Below are positions 58,652-63,740 of a DNA stretch of 64,000 bases, one piece after another. Position numbers and translations under genes: made by a program. A model generated the notes under the pieces. It did not search any database. It was not told the DNA's origin and was given only the letters and a program-made list of their open reading frames with translations. Source of the stretch: Paraspadella gotoi. Lineage: Eukaryota > Chaetognatha. The stretch is from contig CM119267.1 of the NCBI GenBank assembly GCA_051294375.1, positions 13,631,326 through 13,695,325 of the forward strand, read 5' to 3'. The stretch's first letter is position 1; each line of letters opens with the position of its first letter.

Positions 58652-61008
58652 TATTATTTCATTGATTTTAAAAATTTTAAAAATTAATTTTATATTGATC
58701 AGTTAAGAAATGCCTTGGCAATGAGTGGAGAAAGTTGGCTTGTTAAAATCGGGTTTCATTTTCTACTCACTTTTTTAGATTTAATTTTTCTTCTTACTTT
58801 CAGTAAGTTTTCCTGAAGAAATTTGAAATAAAATAATATTATTATCTTCTGAAAGCCCTTTCAAATCTAAAGAGAATGACATACTTGCAAAATACTGTAG
58901 TATCAATTTAAAAGCCGGCCCAGCTTAAATTAATTAAGATACTCAAAAACAAGAAATATCTTTCCAAAAATCAATAGCTGGAGGGTAAATTTAAGATTTT
59001 ATCAAATTGGTGATTGGCTATCTTAAATCTCCTTTTTTTCAGGCTCTTTAATGATACTTATAAAATAATAATATTTTATGTTATAAATAATTTAATCAGG
59101 TCATATATTTTAAAAAAGATTTGAAATTTTAGATATTAATTTTTGACTCTCTTAATTGAACAAGGCTGGGCAGCTTAATTTTTATGTTAGAGCTTTCGTT
59201 AATATCTCATTCTCTTTATTTTTTAAGGGCTTTCTGAGGATATTGATATTGTTAATATCTTAATAAATACTTTGTTTAAAAAGAGCTAAAGTTGAAAAAA
59301 AAAGAATTTAAAAACAGTGAGTTGGAAAAATGAAACCCCGATTTTACAAGCAAACTTTCTCCACTCATTGCCAAGGCATATCTTAACTGATCAATATAAA
59401 ATTTGAACACATAAATGACTTTAATATGTTCTACTCAACTAATTTTTTAAAATCAATGAAATAACACTGGTTTGCAAATGACAGCGTATTCTACCGGCGC
59501 TTGTAAAATTGTCACCATGTACTAGCGGTAGGCCGACCAAATTCAAATTTTAATGGGAACAGCATTTAACTAATACATTATTGGTATTAATTATTGTATT
59601 AAAATATTTTTTGCAAAAATGTTCCGAACCATGAGTATTCGCTAATTAATATTATTATATTGCTATATAATGTCAAAAAAATTTTTTGGATATTTTAAGT
59701 TTTTTTAATCGATTCTGATAGAGCTTAAAAGTTAAGAAAAAAATATAATTACAACTTTTTTAAATTTTGATGTTTTATTACTAAAAATTAGTAAAAACTG
59801 CTAAAATCATCGGATGATGATGATTTTTTTAAAGGTTTTTTCCAATTTTTACCAAGTTATCATCAAAATATTGAAAAAAGAATTATACTTTGTGTGGACA
59901 ACTTTTTATAAGCTATCCTAATCTGCTTTTAAAAATACAAAATAAAATATTAATTACTAATGCTTATAGCCATTTTAGAAAATTTTGGTCCATTGAAAAT
60001 TTTCTCAGAAATGTATTAAGTTTCATTTGGAAAGGTTCCCAAATCAAACTTCTGACCCACCCCATTAACAAAGTTTGGCTCTAATAGTACTATATATAAA
60101 TATAGCCTACTGCAAAAATTGAAAAACATAAAATTATATTTTTTTACAAATTAATGTTCACTGATGGTATGTTGTTCATAATTGACATTAAGATTTTTGT
60201 ATGTAACTTTCATACGCTTTAGTGGGTAGGAAAGTGTGTGATTGAGCTGGAAATCTAGTTTCGCTGGAATCGTCCGATTAAAAATTAGTTGAAATGGAAA
60301 AAAAAAAAAAGTTTATTTCACTATTTAAACGCCAATTACTCATTTGTACTCATGATTGACTTCAAATTTAGTATGTGGGTAGGAAATAGTGTCATTGAGC
60401 AGGAAATAAAGTTTCGATGGAATCGTCCAAGTAAAAATGAGTTAAAATGGAAAAAATTAACAATCAGTTTCACTATTTGATTATGCTTTTTTTATTTTAT
60501 ATTAAATGGAAATTCAAGCTGCATCAATTAATTATTAACAAATAAGTAATTAATTATTTGTAATTAATTAATTAATTTTGTGATCGAGATTGTTGTTTTG
60601 TGATTGAGAGGAGAGACAAAGTGGAAAACGATTTTGACACGAATGAAAAAAACTAATTAATTATCTGATCAGCTGCTTATCGCAGATCCGGCATTGTTTT
60701 CTCAAACTTGTTTATAAAATAGATTAATATTGTGGGTTCATATTACGAACCCACAAAAAATGAGCCACGAAACGAGCAAATGTGGGGAAAATAGCATAAA
60801 AGAAAATATGGGCATAATATTAATAAAAGCATAAACCAAACCTTGAAAAGAAGGAGAAAGGCGCCGTTGATAACGCCATTACGCAACTCGTCGGCAGTTA
60901 CTTCAAAATCAAGAAGGGCGTCCACTTGTGTTTGCAGAACTGGAAGTGTTTTCAACAATTTGTCAACTTCCATTTTTCTCATCATTCCTTCGTCTTTTCC
61001 GCGTTTAA
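18185..61008 (-). CDS. PICALM: PICALM/AP180-type clathrin assembly protein (5' end outside window)
   Basis: Ten exons join in frame to 550 residues: 61008-60842, 58016-57867, 36371-36221, 26676-26558, 26387-26240, 26178-25990, 25926-25832, 23606-23411, 18698-18490 and 18412-18185. Every exon has AG/GT borders and the split codons fit. Residues 1-140 are the second half of the ANTH domain ([65 protein letters not shown]), the PI(4,5)P2-binding fold. Next comes a short charged helix ([19 protein letters not shown]), then a disordered tail with DLL, DDLF, DPF and four NPF motifs, one at the very C-terminus; these bind clathrin, AP-2 and EH proteins. The family recruits clathrin and sorts VAMP/SNARE cargo at coated pits. 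About the first 150 ANTH residues are missing and should lie right of 64 kb. Introns of 21.5 and 9.5 kb are packed with repeats, and a sulfotransferase gene sits in one. Confidence 0.92.
18490..18698 (-). CDS. PICALM: PICALM exon (Pro/Ala-rich tail)
   Basis: 209 bases between ccgaacag and CGCAG|GTGAAT. It encodes a basic stretch ([20 protein letters not shown]) followed by Pro/Ala/Ser-rich sequence ending IFSQPQ. The ADW start corresponds to the NDVNW/SNW region of PICALM. Confidence 0.88.
19020..19222 (-). repeat. SINE copy in a PICALM intron
   Basis: Reverse-orientation SINE: gagacagtaattattgttgt, ctgagcttcggctcaggctg, taacaccgtgttacaggcgg, then the accaatggccgctgatggtt end and the terminal hairpin. 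Directly followed by an attatgaaattggtacaacc fragment shared with repeat R6. Confidence 0.65.
19225..20690. other. PICALM intron, AT-rich
   Basis: No gene. Segment 19260-19425 (ctctatatatgag.., ttggctcttcccagtagcg) recurs in reverse at 23080-23290 (ggcgctcgtggcgctttagc, ttctgggaagggccaaaaat), so it marks another low-copy repeat. Otherwise nothing recognised. Confidence 0.4.
20695..20890. repeat. Inverted repeat, MITE-like
   Basis: Arms of about 60 bases (ttcaaaagttcttaatatat, aaaccggaagtgacgtcatt, and their near-complements) face each other across a GC-richer centre (gatgtcgccggcgattcacg). A fragment of the centre recurs at 25265-25310. No ORF. Confidence 0.55.
21065..21225. mobile_element. 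Fold-back element with decayed hammerhead core
   Basis: Arms agagaaaaacaaagtttatt.. and ..aaactttgtttttctct close a hairpin of about 160 bases. The right half holds CTGATGA (21136-21142), A, GGCTT, a 7-base loop, AAGCC, GAAAT. Stem II is intact, but the C after GAAA is U, so stem III is lost. The shared tail aaaaatcgttg is present. Confidence 0.65.
21458..21745 (-). repeat. SINE copy
   Basis: Reverse-orientation copy with the same order of blocks (gatcaggctgtaacacgtgt, gcgccccgtccctcttaact, gaccaccgggctagaac, cgccgctgatgaacggttgg), ending in the ggtggatttt hairpin. A run of nine C precedes it. Adjacent to a second copy at 21930. Confidence 0.65.
21745..22110 (-). repeat. SINE copy with upstream GTTG-rich segment
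   Basis: A fuller version of the SINE: its SINE body (21930-22107) is preceded by 21745-21925, containing tctgttgcgtctcttcagtg, gttcgtcaccaagttgaggc, gtgttgtgggcggaaagtgc and gttgttgttgctgttgtg. The same two-part arrangement recurs at 45055-45452 and, heavily garbled, at 46987-47340. Confidence 0.6.
22256..23010 (+). repeat. Most complete copy of dispersed repeat R1
   Basis: Runs from gtttgagcaaacaatgccgg to cgggatctgctgaaagact. It contains in order the head, the acgacaaaagcaacgacaac block with GATGATGGCGATGACGACAA, AT tracts, two similar blocks with ccatttaaactcatttccac and cacacactt, the gacagacggac block and the gggggcggaccgacggacc tail. Both ends contain GATCTGC in the same direction, so it lacks terminal inverted repeats. 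No ORF is conserved between copies. Confidence 0.65.
23411..23606 (-). CDS. PICALM: PICALM exon (DPF/NPF, LXNLXGNL motif)
   Basis: 196 bases between attcgtag and CCCG|GTAAAT. It encodes [29 protein letters not shown] and [17 protein letters not shown]. The last piece matches the DLDSSLANLVGNL motif of PICALM, which secures the family assignment of the tail. Confidence 0.92.
23670..23775 (+). repeat. Minisatellite fragment
   Basis: About four units of attgatgcgatgttaaccaaat, related to the GATGCGATGATAGTCATTC arrays. Followed by AT-only sequence to 23990. Confidence 0.55.
24000..24280 (+). repeat. Interstitial telomere-like tract
   Basis: Degenerate TTAGGG-type repeats on the plus strand (gattagggttaaggttgagg, gggttagattagggtcgtg, ggttagggttaatgtc), interrupted and mutated. 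A/T-rich sequence lies upstream and a satellite with the same motif downstream. Confidence 0.7.
24280..24785 (+). repeat. Telomere-motif-containing satellite, unit about 130 bases
   Basis: Four diverged units start at about 24283, 24420, 24545 and 24672. Each contains gaggcacggagttgaacggg-like text, gaggcccggg, cccgggttagggttggggg and a junction aaggcgattagggtt. A 10-base N gap (24532-24541) interrupts it. Embedded gggttagggttggggg suggests origin from telomeric or subtelomeric repeats. Confidence 0.7.
24930..25085 (-). repeat. Short dispersed repeat R6
   Basis: Contains gaaattggtacaaccaatat, cttgcccctgactttggaca, ggtttaaggcctccatcac, tcttacaagataatg. Plus-orientation copies are at 39930-40060 and 63595-63740, a noisy one at 49400-49520 and a strongly garbled one at 54340-54415. 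Length and dispersion suggest a SINE; no box A/B identified. Confidence 0.55.
25490..25625 (+). repeat. R3 fragment with stem-loop
   Basis: Ends with cgcccaagatgggccttaac and gcttaagcccgtctggcgag. The outer CGCC/GGCG stem and the AAG..GTCT internal-loop bases are kept, while the inner stem differs from the 16744 copy. Confidence 0.5.
25832..25926 (-). CDS. PICALM: PICALM exon (short tail exon)
   Basis: 95 bases between tcctgcag and CTCAG|GTATAA. It encodes [20 protein letters not shown], then [11 protein letters not shown]. Phase fits both neighbours. Confidence 0.87.
25990..26178 (-). CDS. PICALM: PICALM exon (DDLF and NPF motifs)
   Basis: 189 bases between ttattctag and GTCAG|GTTATT. It encodes [20 protein letters not shown], then an NPF ([13 protein letters not shown]) and NLFGPQNGQ. 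Disordered endocytic tail. Confidence 0.88.
26240..26387 (-). CDS. PICALM: PICALM exon (DLL clathrin-box region)
   Basis: 148 bases, 49 codons plus one base. It encodes [20 protein letters not shown] and a Ser/Thr-rich stretch to NGTCIDIST. The DLL motif is a likely clathrin terminal-domain ligand. Acceptor tttaaaag is weak, but the phase fits both neighbours. Confidence 0.85.
26558..26676 (-). CDS. PICALM: PICALM exon (post-ANTH charged helix)
   Basis: 119 bases between attgcag and AAAG|GTAATT. It encodes a Gly/Ser linker and [19 protein letters not shown], which corresponds to the charged helix after the ANTH domain in vertebrate PICALM. It is the first exon 3' of the 9.5-kb intron that holds the sulfotransferase. 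Confidence 0.88.
26795..27310 (-). mobile_element. Hammerhead fold-back fused to telomere-like repeats, copy B
   Basis: Reverse copy of the element at 14655-15143: gcttatttttacattcgccg (26800), the CCCTAA-type segment (26942-27000), then an imperfect fold-back (27065-27300). The fold-back's right arm holds an apparently intact hammerhead core. The left arm has an inserted base in the core (CTGGATGA, minus strand, near 27122-27130). Confidence 0.7.
27236..27285 (+). ncRNA. Hammerhead-like ribozyme motif
   Basis: CUGAUGA at 27241-27247, one A, stem II AGCUU/AAGCU (27249-27253 with 27260-27264) and a six-base loop, GAAAC at 27265-27269, AU, GUC at 27272-27274. Stem I has a G-C closing pair, a small loop and a U-run/A-run pairing. 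All core residues required for a hammerhead are present, except for the extra A shared by the family. Confidence 0.6.
27375..27421 (-). repeat. Partial tRNA-like sequence cut by an N gap
   Basis: On the minus strand ggataataagtcccgggatc and gaatccgggagatggg form a TpsiC-like stem-loop (box B GGATCGAATCC). The 5' part would lie in the gap at 27422-27906, so tRNA and SINE cannot be told apart. Confidence 0.35.
27907..28650. repeat. AT-rich palindromic repeat R4, several copies
   Basis: Repeats of ttttaagctgaaaattaact and tttctaatttttgacc-type arms, with the phrase gcgtagtgaaagttacatac occurring twice (about 27945 and 28115) on either side of a 10-base gap. This may be a locally collapsed or duplicated assembly. 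No coding signal. Confidence 0.5.
28650..30005. other. Upstream flank of the sulfotransferase gene
   Basis: No gene seen. Segment 28735-28815 (gcaaactgagactcgacgct, aaattaaatggattaa) recurs in reverse at 14495-14600. A promoter cannot be defined from sequence alone. tcctcgtgttgtgtccag at 29967-29984 could be an acceptor if an upstream exon exists. Confidence 0.4.
30006..30446 (+). CDS. Sulfotransferase exon 1
   Basis: 147 codons: cytoplasmic tail, membrane anchor and stem, with one Asn-X-Ser site (NNST). It ends ILYCYIPK exactly at the donor, so the PAPS loop is split between exons. Reading on into the intron only adds translated SINE sequence. Confidence 0.9.
30006..31549 (+). CDS. Golgi carbohydrate sulfotransferase, CHST11/HNK-1ST family
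   Basis: Two exons, 30006-30446 and 30851-31549 (intron AAG|GTAACC .. CTGCAG|GTC, phase 0), give 379 residues, normal for the family. A short cytoplasmic N-terminus leads to a single membrane anchor at about residues 37-54 ([18 protein letters not shown]), so it is a type II Golgi protein. The 5'-phosphosulfate (PAPS) loop [10 protein letters not shown] spans the splice junction (residues 146-155). The 3'-phosphate site is [17 protein letters not shown] (207-223). Further family signatures are [33 protein letters not shown] and the C-terminal [12 protein letters not shown]. It should transfer sulfate from PAPS to a glycan, probably a chondroitin/dermatan GalNAc or an HNK-1-like terminus; the acceptor cannot be predicted. 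ATG 30006 is the first in-frame Met in this exon. The intron contains a SINE. It is nested in a PICALM intron on the opposite strand. Confidence 0.93.
30470..30715 (+). repeat. SINE copy inside the sulfotransferase intron
   Basis: Begins gggtggaccaaaatctacaa 22 bases after the splice donor and continues through catcagcggccattggtgc, cccaaaggtccggggttata, gggcgcttaactggcctgta and acagcctgatccgcagctca. It makes up most of the 404-base intron and has no effect on the reading frame after splicing. Confidence 0.7.
30851..31549 (+). CDS. Sulfotransferase exon 2
   Basis: 232 codons and TAG (31547-31549) after the acceptor ttccctgcag. It holds the second part of the PAPS loop (VACTNWKR), the 3'-phosphate site and the whole acceptor domain, uninterrupted. 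Confidence 0.93.
   Translation, partial: VACTNWKRIMMILTGAAKGETNPLEIQASDSHIKSGFKTLNQYTDAEIVFKVKNYLKFMFVRHPFERLLSAYKNKFSERYSVYFQKKFGRKIIRRYRPDAKTESIVFGNDVTFREFVTYVLDPRTHVEGLNEHWRQYYKLCHPCHIGYDVIGKYETLYSDAKLVLDRAGIGDRVTFPTYSPVVAQKLKTIDYIRDFYATIPEQDLKDLKATYGLDFEFFGYKYPFLNDSSPQ
31560..31970. other. 3' flank of the sulfotransferase gene
   Basis: AT-rich sequence with tagaaaataaacaaaaat directly after the stop. No AATAAA within 60 bases is convincing and nothing else is recognised. Confidence 0.35.
31980..32330 (+). repeat. R1 copy, internally deleted
   Basis: Head gtttgagcaaacaatgtcgg joins the tail block (caatcacgagtaattggtgt, gggggcggaccgacggaccg) after a shortened AT tract. A further R1 head begins at 32385 and runs into the N gap 32435-32619. 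Confidence 0.6.
32674..32856 (+). repeat. 19-base tandem array
   Basis: More than nine near-perfect copies of CTTGCATCATTTTTTCAAA. Because 19 is not a multiple of three, all plus frames cycle through the same peptide series, which gives a misleading open frame. A degenerate version fills 33676-34530 between N gaps. Confidence 0.85.
32930..33165 (+). repeat. R1 tail fragment
   Basis: ccatttaaactcatttccac, cacacactttcctacccac, caatcacgagttattggag, tgctaaggtgggacggacag and atcgatgttctgacca in R1 order. Followed by a gap at 33376-33676. Confidence 0.55.
33676..34530 (+). repeat. Degenerate (cttg/att)-type satellite with N gap
   Basis: Irregular units of about 17-20 bases such as cttgtattattttttaa and cttgcatcattttttc, with a large gap 34005-34482. 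Probably the decayed edge of the 19-base array. A further gap covers 34680-34950. Confidence 0.55.
35345..35775. mobile_element. Long fold-back element with GA/CT arms and a hammerhead
   Basis: Arms 35345-35545 and 35565-35775 are nearly perfect inverted repeats (for example ttcatcaacgattttatttg against its reverse, and gaacagtttaagttgagga-type inner ends), with (GA)n and (CT)n runs in each arm. The right arm carries the best hammerhead core of the window. In the left arm the CTGATGA is replaced by the GA run. The outer tail aaataaaatcgttg is the family signature. Confidence 0.75.
35680..35742 (+). ncRNA. Type I hammerhead ribozyme candidate (best copy)
   Basis: Stem I pairs UUUUAUU (35680-35686) with AAUAAAA (35736-35742) and ACG (35688-35690) with CGU (35728-35730), leaving an internal loop (A against ACACA), the place where natural hammerheads make tertiary contacts. 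Core CUGAUGA 35691-35697, one unpaired A, stem II GGCUC/GAGUC (one G-U pair), GAAAC 35718-35722, AU, GUC 35725-35727; cleavage expected after C35727. Stem III is one C-G pair beyond the core A-U. This matches the minimal type I design known from Penelope-like retroelements. Confidence 0.72.
35800..36015. other. GC-richer segment of unknown nature
   Basis: Segment with ggcgcagccactggtccctg, gtggcaggaggcacgaggca and ccccgggtgacgggcatca. A minus-strand frame of 63 codons is open but lacks any family feature. Possibly a decayed transposon or exon; not recognised. Confidence 0.25.
36221..36371 (-). CDS. PICALM: PICALM exon (end of ANTH domain)
   Basis: 151 bases, acceptor cgcattag, donor TTCAG|GTTTTT. 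It encodes [40 protein letters not shown] and a short basic/proline tail. A garbled copy follows at about 36805-36955. Confidence 0.95.
36505..37050 (-). repeat. Indel-rich duplicate of 36010-36479 including a PICALM exon
   Basis: Sequence after the 25-base gap repeats the preceding 470 bases with frequent single-base insertions and deletions: agagatataagaaaatt, caggttctgaacaag, gccggcgtgg, atccatggagttgtaatgct, aaactcggtaaaaacac. The exon copy (about 36805-36955) has frameshifts (gttcgcaaggcctc against gttccaaggcctc). Looks like overlapping contig ends or an unpolished long read, not a second functional exon. Confidence 0.8.
37045..38330. mobile_element. R5 transposon copy interrupted by a nested insertion
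   Basis: The R5 outer parts are at 37045-37467 and 38313-38330. Inner inverted repeats ataaaatgaggtacccc and its reverse complement (near 37060 and 37450) flank the first part. The end aaccttct resumes only after 38313, so the element between is a later insertion. Confidence 0.55.
37468..38314. mobile_element. hAT-like non-autonomous element (847 bases)
   Basis: Terminal inverted repeats ACAGGGGTGGGAC (37468) and GTCCCACCCCTGT (ending about 38314). A CAGGGGTGGG start is typical of hAT-superfamily transposons. No transposase frame; the inside is AT-rich. It splits an R5 copy. Target-site duplication cannot be read cleanly. Confidence 0.55.
38423..38644 (+). pseudogene. Possible coding remnant, family unknown
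   Basis: A 73-codon open frame of higher GC than its flanks, starting [20 protein letters not shown] and containing Gly/Pro-rich residues. No donor or acceptor fits well and no domain is recognised. It may be part of a decayed gene or repeat. Confidence 0.2.
39165..39590 (-). pseudogene. Possible coding remnant, minus strand
   Basis: A 70-codon minus frame (39413-39201) beginning [20 protein letters not shown]. An upstream frame (39500-39420) reads [20 protein letters not shown]. The pieces look translated but are separated by a stop, and the source family is not recognised. The left side is cut by the gap 38964-39161. Confidence 0.2.
42770..43085 (+). repeat. Purine-rich (GA) tract
   Basis: About 300 bases with almost only A and G on the plus strand (agagagaagagagagcatag, ggagaatgagagaatgaccg). 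The corresponding tract in block Y is 57020-57390. Low-complexity frames here are not genes. Confidence 0.6.
43550..43682 (-). pseudogene. Broken second copy of a PICALM ANTH exon
   Basis: Aligns to the intact exon 58016-57867 but carries about ten deletions or insertions, lacks the GTAAGC donor (tactttaaaaac in place of gcttacctttaaaaac) and cannot be read in one frame. Part of the duplicated block X. Whether it is a real duplicate or a raw-read artefact decides if it counts as a pseudogene. Confidence 0.75.
44840..45452 (-). repeat. Two SINE copies in tandem
   Basis: SINE bodies at 44840-45055 and 45232-45452, the second preceded by the GTTG-rich upstream segment, as at 21745-22110. Both contain many small deletions against the 21-22 kb copies, in keeping with the poor quality of block X. 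Confidence 0.6.
46987..47345 (-). repeat. Heavily garbled SINE with upstream segment
   Basis: Recognisable order gttgttgttagcgtgagtgc, gcttgggcatgttgccttgc, gtgctcgcggttgggca, ccaggcggcgttaagcgcct, gaccctttgggctgggagcg, cacggttggtttttttagtc. It matches 21790-22110 at a much lower identity than other copies and with raised GC, as if the base calls were poor. Confidence 0.5.
47345..48500. other. Mixed sequence, no gene supported
   Basis: Contains a GAGAG-rich tract (47440-47545) and a pyrimidine-rich stretch. Open frames of 60-108 codons here are low complexity or lack any feature. From 48300 the sequence becomes more gene-like in composition. Confidence 0.35.
48540..51010 (+). other. Exon-like segments of an unrecognised plus-strand gene or pseudogene
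   Basis: Several GC-richer stretches read as proteins and end at donor-like sites. 48553-48700 starts [20 protein letters not shown] and reaches YSK|GTGGG. 48956-49170 contains [20 protein letters not shown] and [12 protein letters not shown]. 49883-50003 ends LLLNPR|GTAAGG. 50060-50260 and 50775-50960 ([18 protein letters not shown]) follow a ttttttttcag acceptor. Near 50935 [13 protein letters not shown] resembles an RRM RNP-2 strand but meets a stop. The segments do not join into one frame that I can defend. Nested in a PICALM intron. Confidence 0.3.
51010..51835. other. Unrecognised sequence of unusual composition
   Basis: Includes a short direct repeat of attgggtttgcccattgaa (51285-51365, four units) and a pyrimidine-rich GC-raised stretch (51470-51780). 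A 91-codon open frame there is low complexity. Probably repeat or poor base calls. Confidence 0.3.
51835..54065 (+). repeat. Block Z: third copy of the minisatellite-R2-R1-R3 block
   Basis: Minisatellite 51835-52195 (TGATGCGATGATAGTCATTC units), R2 52195-52400, R1 52400-53215 (with N gap 52488-52645), R3 53222-53420, then single-copy text as at 41980-42600 and 56220-56850. It stops abruptly after aatggaaagcgtcagg, where the other two copies run on with cttgttttt. Block Z is cleaner than block X but less so than the unique parts. Confidence 0.75.
54066..60800. repeat. Block Y: fuller copy of the duplicated block
   Basis: Its first part, 54066-54780, is a badly degraded image of 39600-40545. 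From 54800 on it matches block X, and from 54800 to 56850 also block Z. It contains minisatellite 54780-55130, R2 55135-55330, R1 55320-55995, R3 55998-56205, purine tract 57020-57390, the intact PICALM exon 58016-57867, reverse R1 58055-58260, an ATT run (58610-58655) and the reverse R1 end 60220-60735. The frame of the PICALM exon is intact, so this copy is the best representative. Confidence 0.7.
57867..58016 (-). CDS. PICALM: PICALM exon (ANTH helices)
   Basis: Exactly 50 codons, acceptor tttttag, donor AAG|GTAAGC, encoding [50 protein letters not shown]. This is the best-conserved part of the ANTH domain. A broken second copy of this exon lies at about 43550-43682. Confidence 0.95.
60842..61008 (-). 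CDS. PICALM: PICALM exon (ANTH domain), most upstream in the window
   Basis: 167 bases, acceptor ccccatag, donor AAG|GTTTGG. It encodes [20 protein letters not shown], then [20 protein letters not shown] and [14 protein letters not shown]. It begins inside a Val codon, so an earlier exon must exist to the right. No exon for the first half of the ANTH domain was found between 61008 and 64000. Confidence 0.93.
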
Positions 61009-61009
61009 C

Positions 61010-61640
61010 TATGGGGACCGAAAAAAGCTGTTACATGCATTATTACTGATCCAGGTCATTGGTCAAAGATAATTAGGTGTTGTAATTCCACCTCAGATAA
61101 CACACTAAAGATGCTCCAATAGAAAAAATTAACAGATTATACTCACTACTCAGGACTAGCCTCCTATCTAATATTTATCTCTGATGAATACCTTTGCTTC
61201 AGTGTTCATTCAGTGACCAATTATAATTTTTAATAAAATAAGTTTAAATAAGTTATTTATTTGAAAAAATATATTTTAGGATTTCAATATTTTAATTTTG
61301 ATTACCTTGATTAAATTAAAGCTGGTTAGGCTTATTTTTATGTTACAATATTGTTAAATATATCATTCTCTTCAAATTTAAATGAGCTTTCAGAAGATAT
61401 TAACAATGATACCTTTTTATCTTTTCTTTAAAAAATATTCAAAAAGTGAGACAAAAAGATTGATACTAAAAAAATCAAATTTGAGAAAAGAAAATTAATT
61501 TATAAACAGAAACAAAAAGAAAAAAAAAAGAATAATAAATATAAAACGTTAAAATAACTTATTTTTGAGTTTAATTTAATTAATTAAGTCCGGAGAAACA
61601 TTATTGAAGGTACTTTTGTTGTTTAAACTTTTAGGGGCCG
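61010..61640. other. Intron upstream of the first visible PICALM exon
   Basis: AT-rich sequence with a fragment related to the 10.7-kb palindrome arm (61450-61520). No further ANTH exon was found here. Confidence 0.35.
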
Positions 61641-61649
61641 CGCATCAAG

Positions 61650-62275
61650 GCGAGCAGTTTCATCGAAATGGCGACCTCTCTAAACACTGTCAACATTCCC
61701 GAACAAAAAGACAAAGTGAAACTTGAATCAGACTGACGAAGTGAAGTAAAGACTAAGGTGAAGTAAAATGAGAAGTAAAGTAAAATAAAATATAATATAA
61801 TATATACATTGAAAAAAAATATTATTCTGATTGATATTTAGAATATTTAGGAAAAATCCACGAAAATCTCGGATGTAAATTTGGGAAAAAATGGCGATAA
61901 TAAAGGTTTTTAGAGGGAAAAAATTATTCAGAGGAGAGAGAGAGAGGAAGAGAGAGAGAGGAGAGAAATAAATCAAAAGACAGGCAGCAGAAAAGAGAGA
62001 AAAAGAAAGAGCCCCTGCAGAGCCAGCTGCAGATAAGAAATCAAAAAGCAGCAAGCAGATAGAGAAAAAGAATCCGCCCCTGCAGAACCAGCTGCAGACT
62101 CGTTTTTTTTTCCCCTTGTTATGTTTATGTTTATGAATCAGTGACGAGGGAAAAGAGAGAGGGAGAGAGACATGTAATTAAAAGAGAAAAGAGAGAGAAA
62201 AAAAATATGAAAATAAAAGAATAAAATTTGTTTGTTATGATAAAACGTAAACAAAACATATTTAATAACTTGTCC
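61650..62275 (+). repeat. R2-like segment with GA-rich tracts
   Basis: Contains aaaatccacgaaaatctcgg (reverse of text near 11915), GAGAGA tracts and three occurrences of gcccctgcagagccagctgcag-like text, related to the gctggacagccgctgcagag block of R2. No gene. Confidence 0.45.
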
Positions 62276-62339
62276 AGACTCAATTTAGCACATCGATGAT
62301 GAGAAGCTGTATATAATTTTCAGCTTCATACACCCAAAT

Positions 62340-63050
62340 TTAATCATAAAAAAGGCGATCTATAGATTTGGACGACGCCGACGACAACGCCGACGACGCC
62401 ACTTATGAGCAAAAGCTTGCAATATAGTCGGCAAACACTAAGCGAATCTGGCGACAATAAAAATGTAAATTTTGCGCGCGCCCTTATTAATCCCAGTCTT
62501 GGACTAAAGAACATTGATATACAAACAATTTTTTAAAAAAATTTCTCAATTTTTGCATGCGCCCATATTTATACATAGTACTTACCATAGAAAATGTTAN
62601 NNNNNNNNNNNNNNNNNNNNNNNNACTAATTATTATAACCTAAAAATTAAATTTTAGTAATAGTTAAAAAAATAGTTTTAATTAAAATTTTTGCTATACT
62701 TTATTATTTTAATCAAAGACTTATTTTTTAATAATTTTATGAGGAATTCAAAATACTGGTTTTCCAGACATTATAATTTGAATGTATTTTAAACCATTTT
62801 CTGGATTGAGTACTAGTGGTATCTCACATTATAAGGGCGCCATGCCAAAATGAGAAATTTTTTTAAAAAATGTTTGTGACTCCAATGTTCTTTAGTCCAA
62901 GACTATTAATAAGTGCGGGCGCATATATAATTTATACGATTTTATTGTCGCAATCCCGCTTATGTGTCATGCGAACAGAGATGATTGAGAGGTATTGCTC
63001 ATGGGAAGTGGCGTCGTCGGCGTTGTCGTCGGCGTTCCAAATTATAGATC
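62340..63050. repeat. Inverted repeat with GACGACGCC-rich arms
   Basis: Left arm 62345-62525 (gacgacgccgacgacaacgc, gcccttattaa, agtcttggactaaagaacat) and right arm 62875-63050 (its reverse complement) flank about 350 bases holding a 25-base gap. Frames across it are open because of the repeat. Probably a fold-back element. Confidence 0.6.
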
Positions 63051-63590
63051 CTAGCAGGGGGGAGTTTTTATTTAAAATTTTTTTCGGAGAGAGATTATTG
63101 ATACAAACGATAGGGAACTCTTTTCCGCGCTTCAATGCAAAAATCAAGCCAAAATCGGTCCAGGCATTCAAAAGTTATCGCCCAATAAACGTCACCCAAA
63201 ATCCGCTTCCTCGCGTAATCAAGTCGCCCTATGTTAAGGATTTTCGATTTTGGTTCGCATAAAGGATTTGTACTAAACGAGACAGGGAGGTAAGCTGGAT
63301 TCCCCGGCCACCAGATTCAATAAAAGAAATCGAGCTTAGAAAATCGAAACTCGACGAAACGGGAAAAAGCTATGAATTTTGTAAACAAATATTTATGAGG
63401 GAGAAATAGGAATTTTTTTAATTTTTGAGATAAACAGGGACAAACGGATGATTTGGATTTTTTTATATTTTCAGAAAATAATTGGCAGGATAATGTACAA
63501 TGAACAATCAGTTTATACGAGAGAGAGAAATGAGTTATATGAGAGAACTATGAGAGAGCTCCTGTGATTTGAAATCTTGCAAGGTACCTA
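63050..63590. other. Repeat-like tail, possible transposon remnant
   Basis: A plus frame (to 63262) contains FNAKIKPKSVQAFKSYRPIN, translated from aaaatcggtccaggcattca / aaaagttatcgcccaat, phrases frequent in decayed animal transposons. No intact protein. Nothing recognised after it. Confidence 0.3.
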
Positions 63591-63594
63591 CTAG

Positions 63595-63740
63595 GTTGAA
63601 TCATTGGATCACCTTGTTTAAGAGTGGATGGAGGCGCTTAAACCACTCAAACGCCTGTAAAGTCAGGGGCAAGATAGCTTACTCATTATTAAATGAATGG
63701 ATAATTCTTTTATAGGTTGTTCTGATTTACAATTTCTATT
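63595..63740 (+). repeat. R6 copy
   Basis: tgtttaagagtggatggagg, cttaaaccactc, gtaaagtcaggggcaagata, attaaatgaatggataatt in R6 order with small indels. The remaining bases to 64000 show a TA run (63771-63783) and nothing else recognised. Confidence 0.55.
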
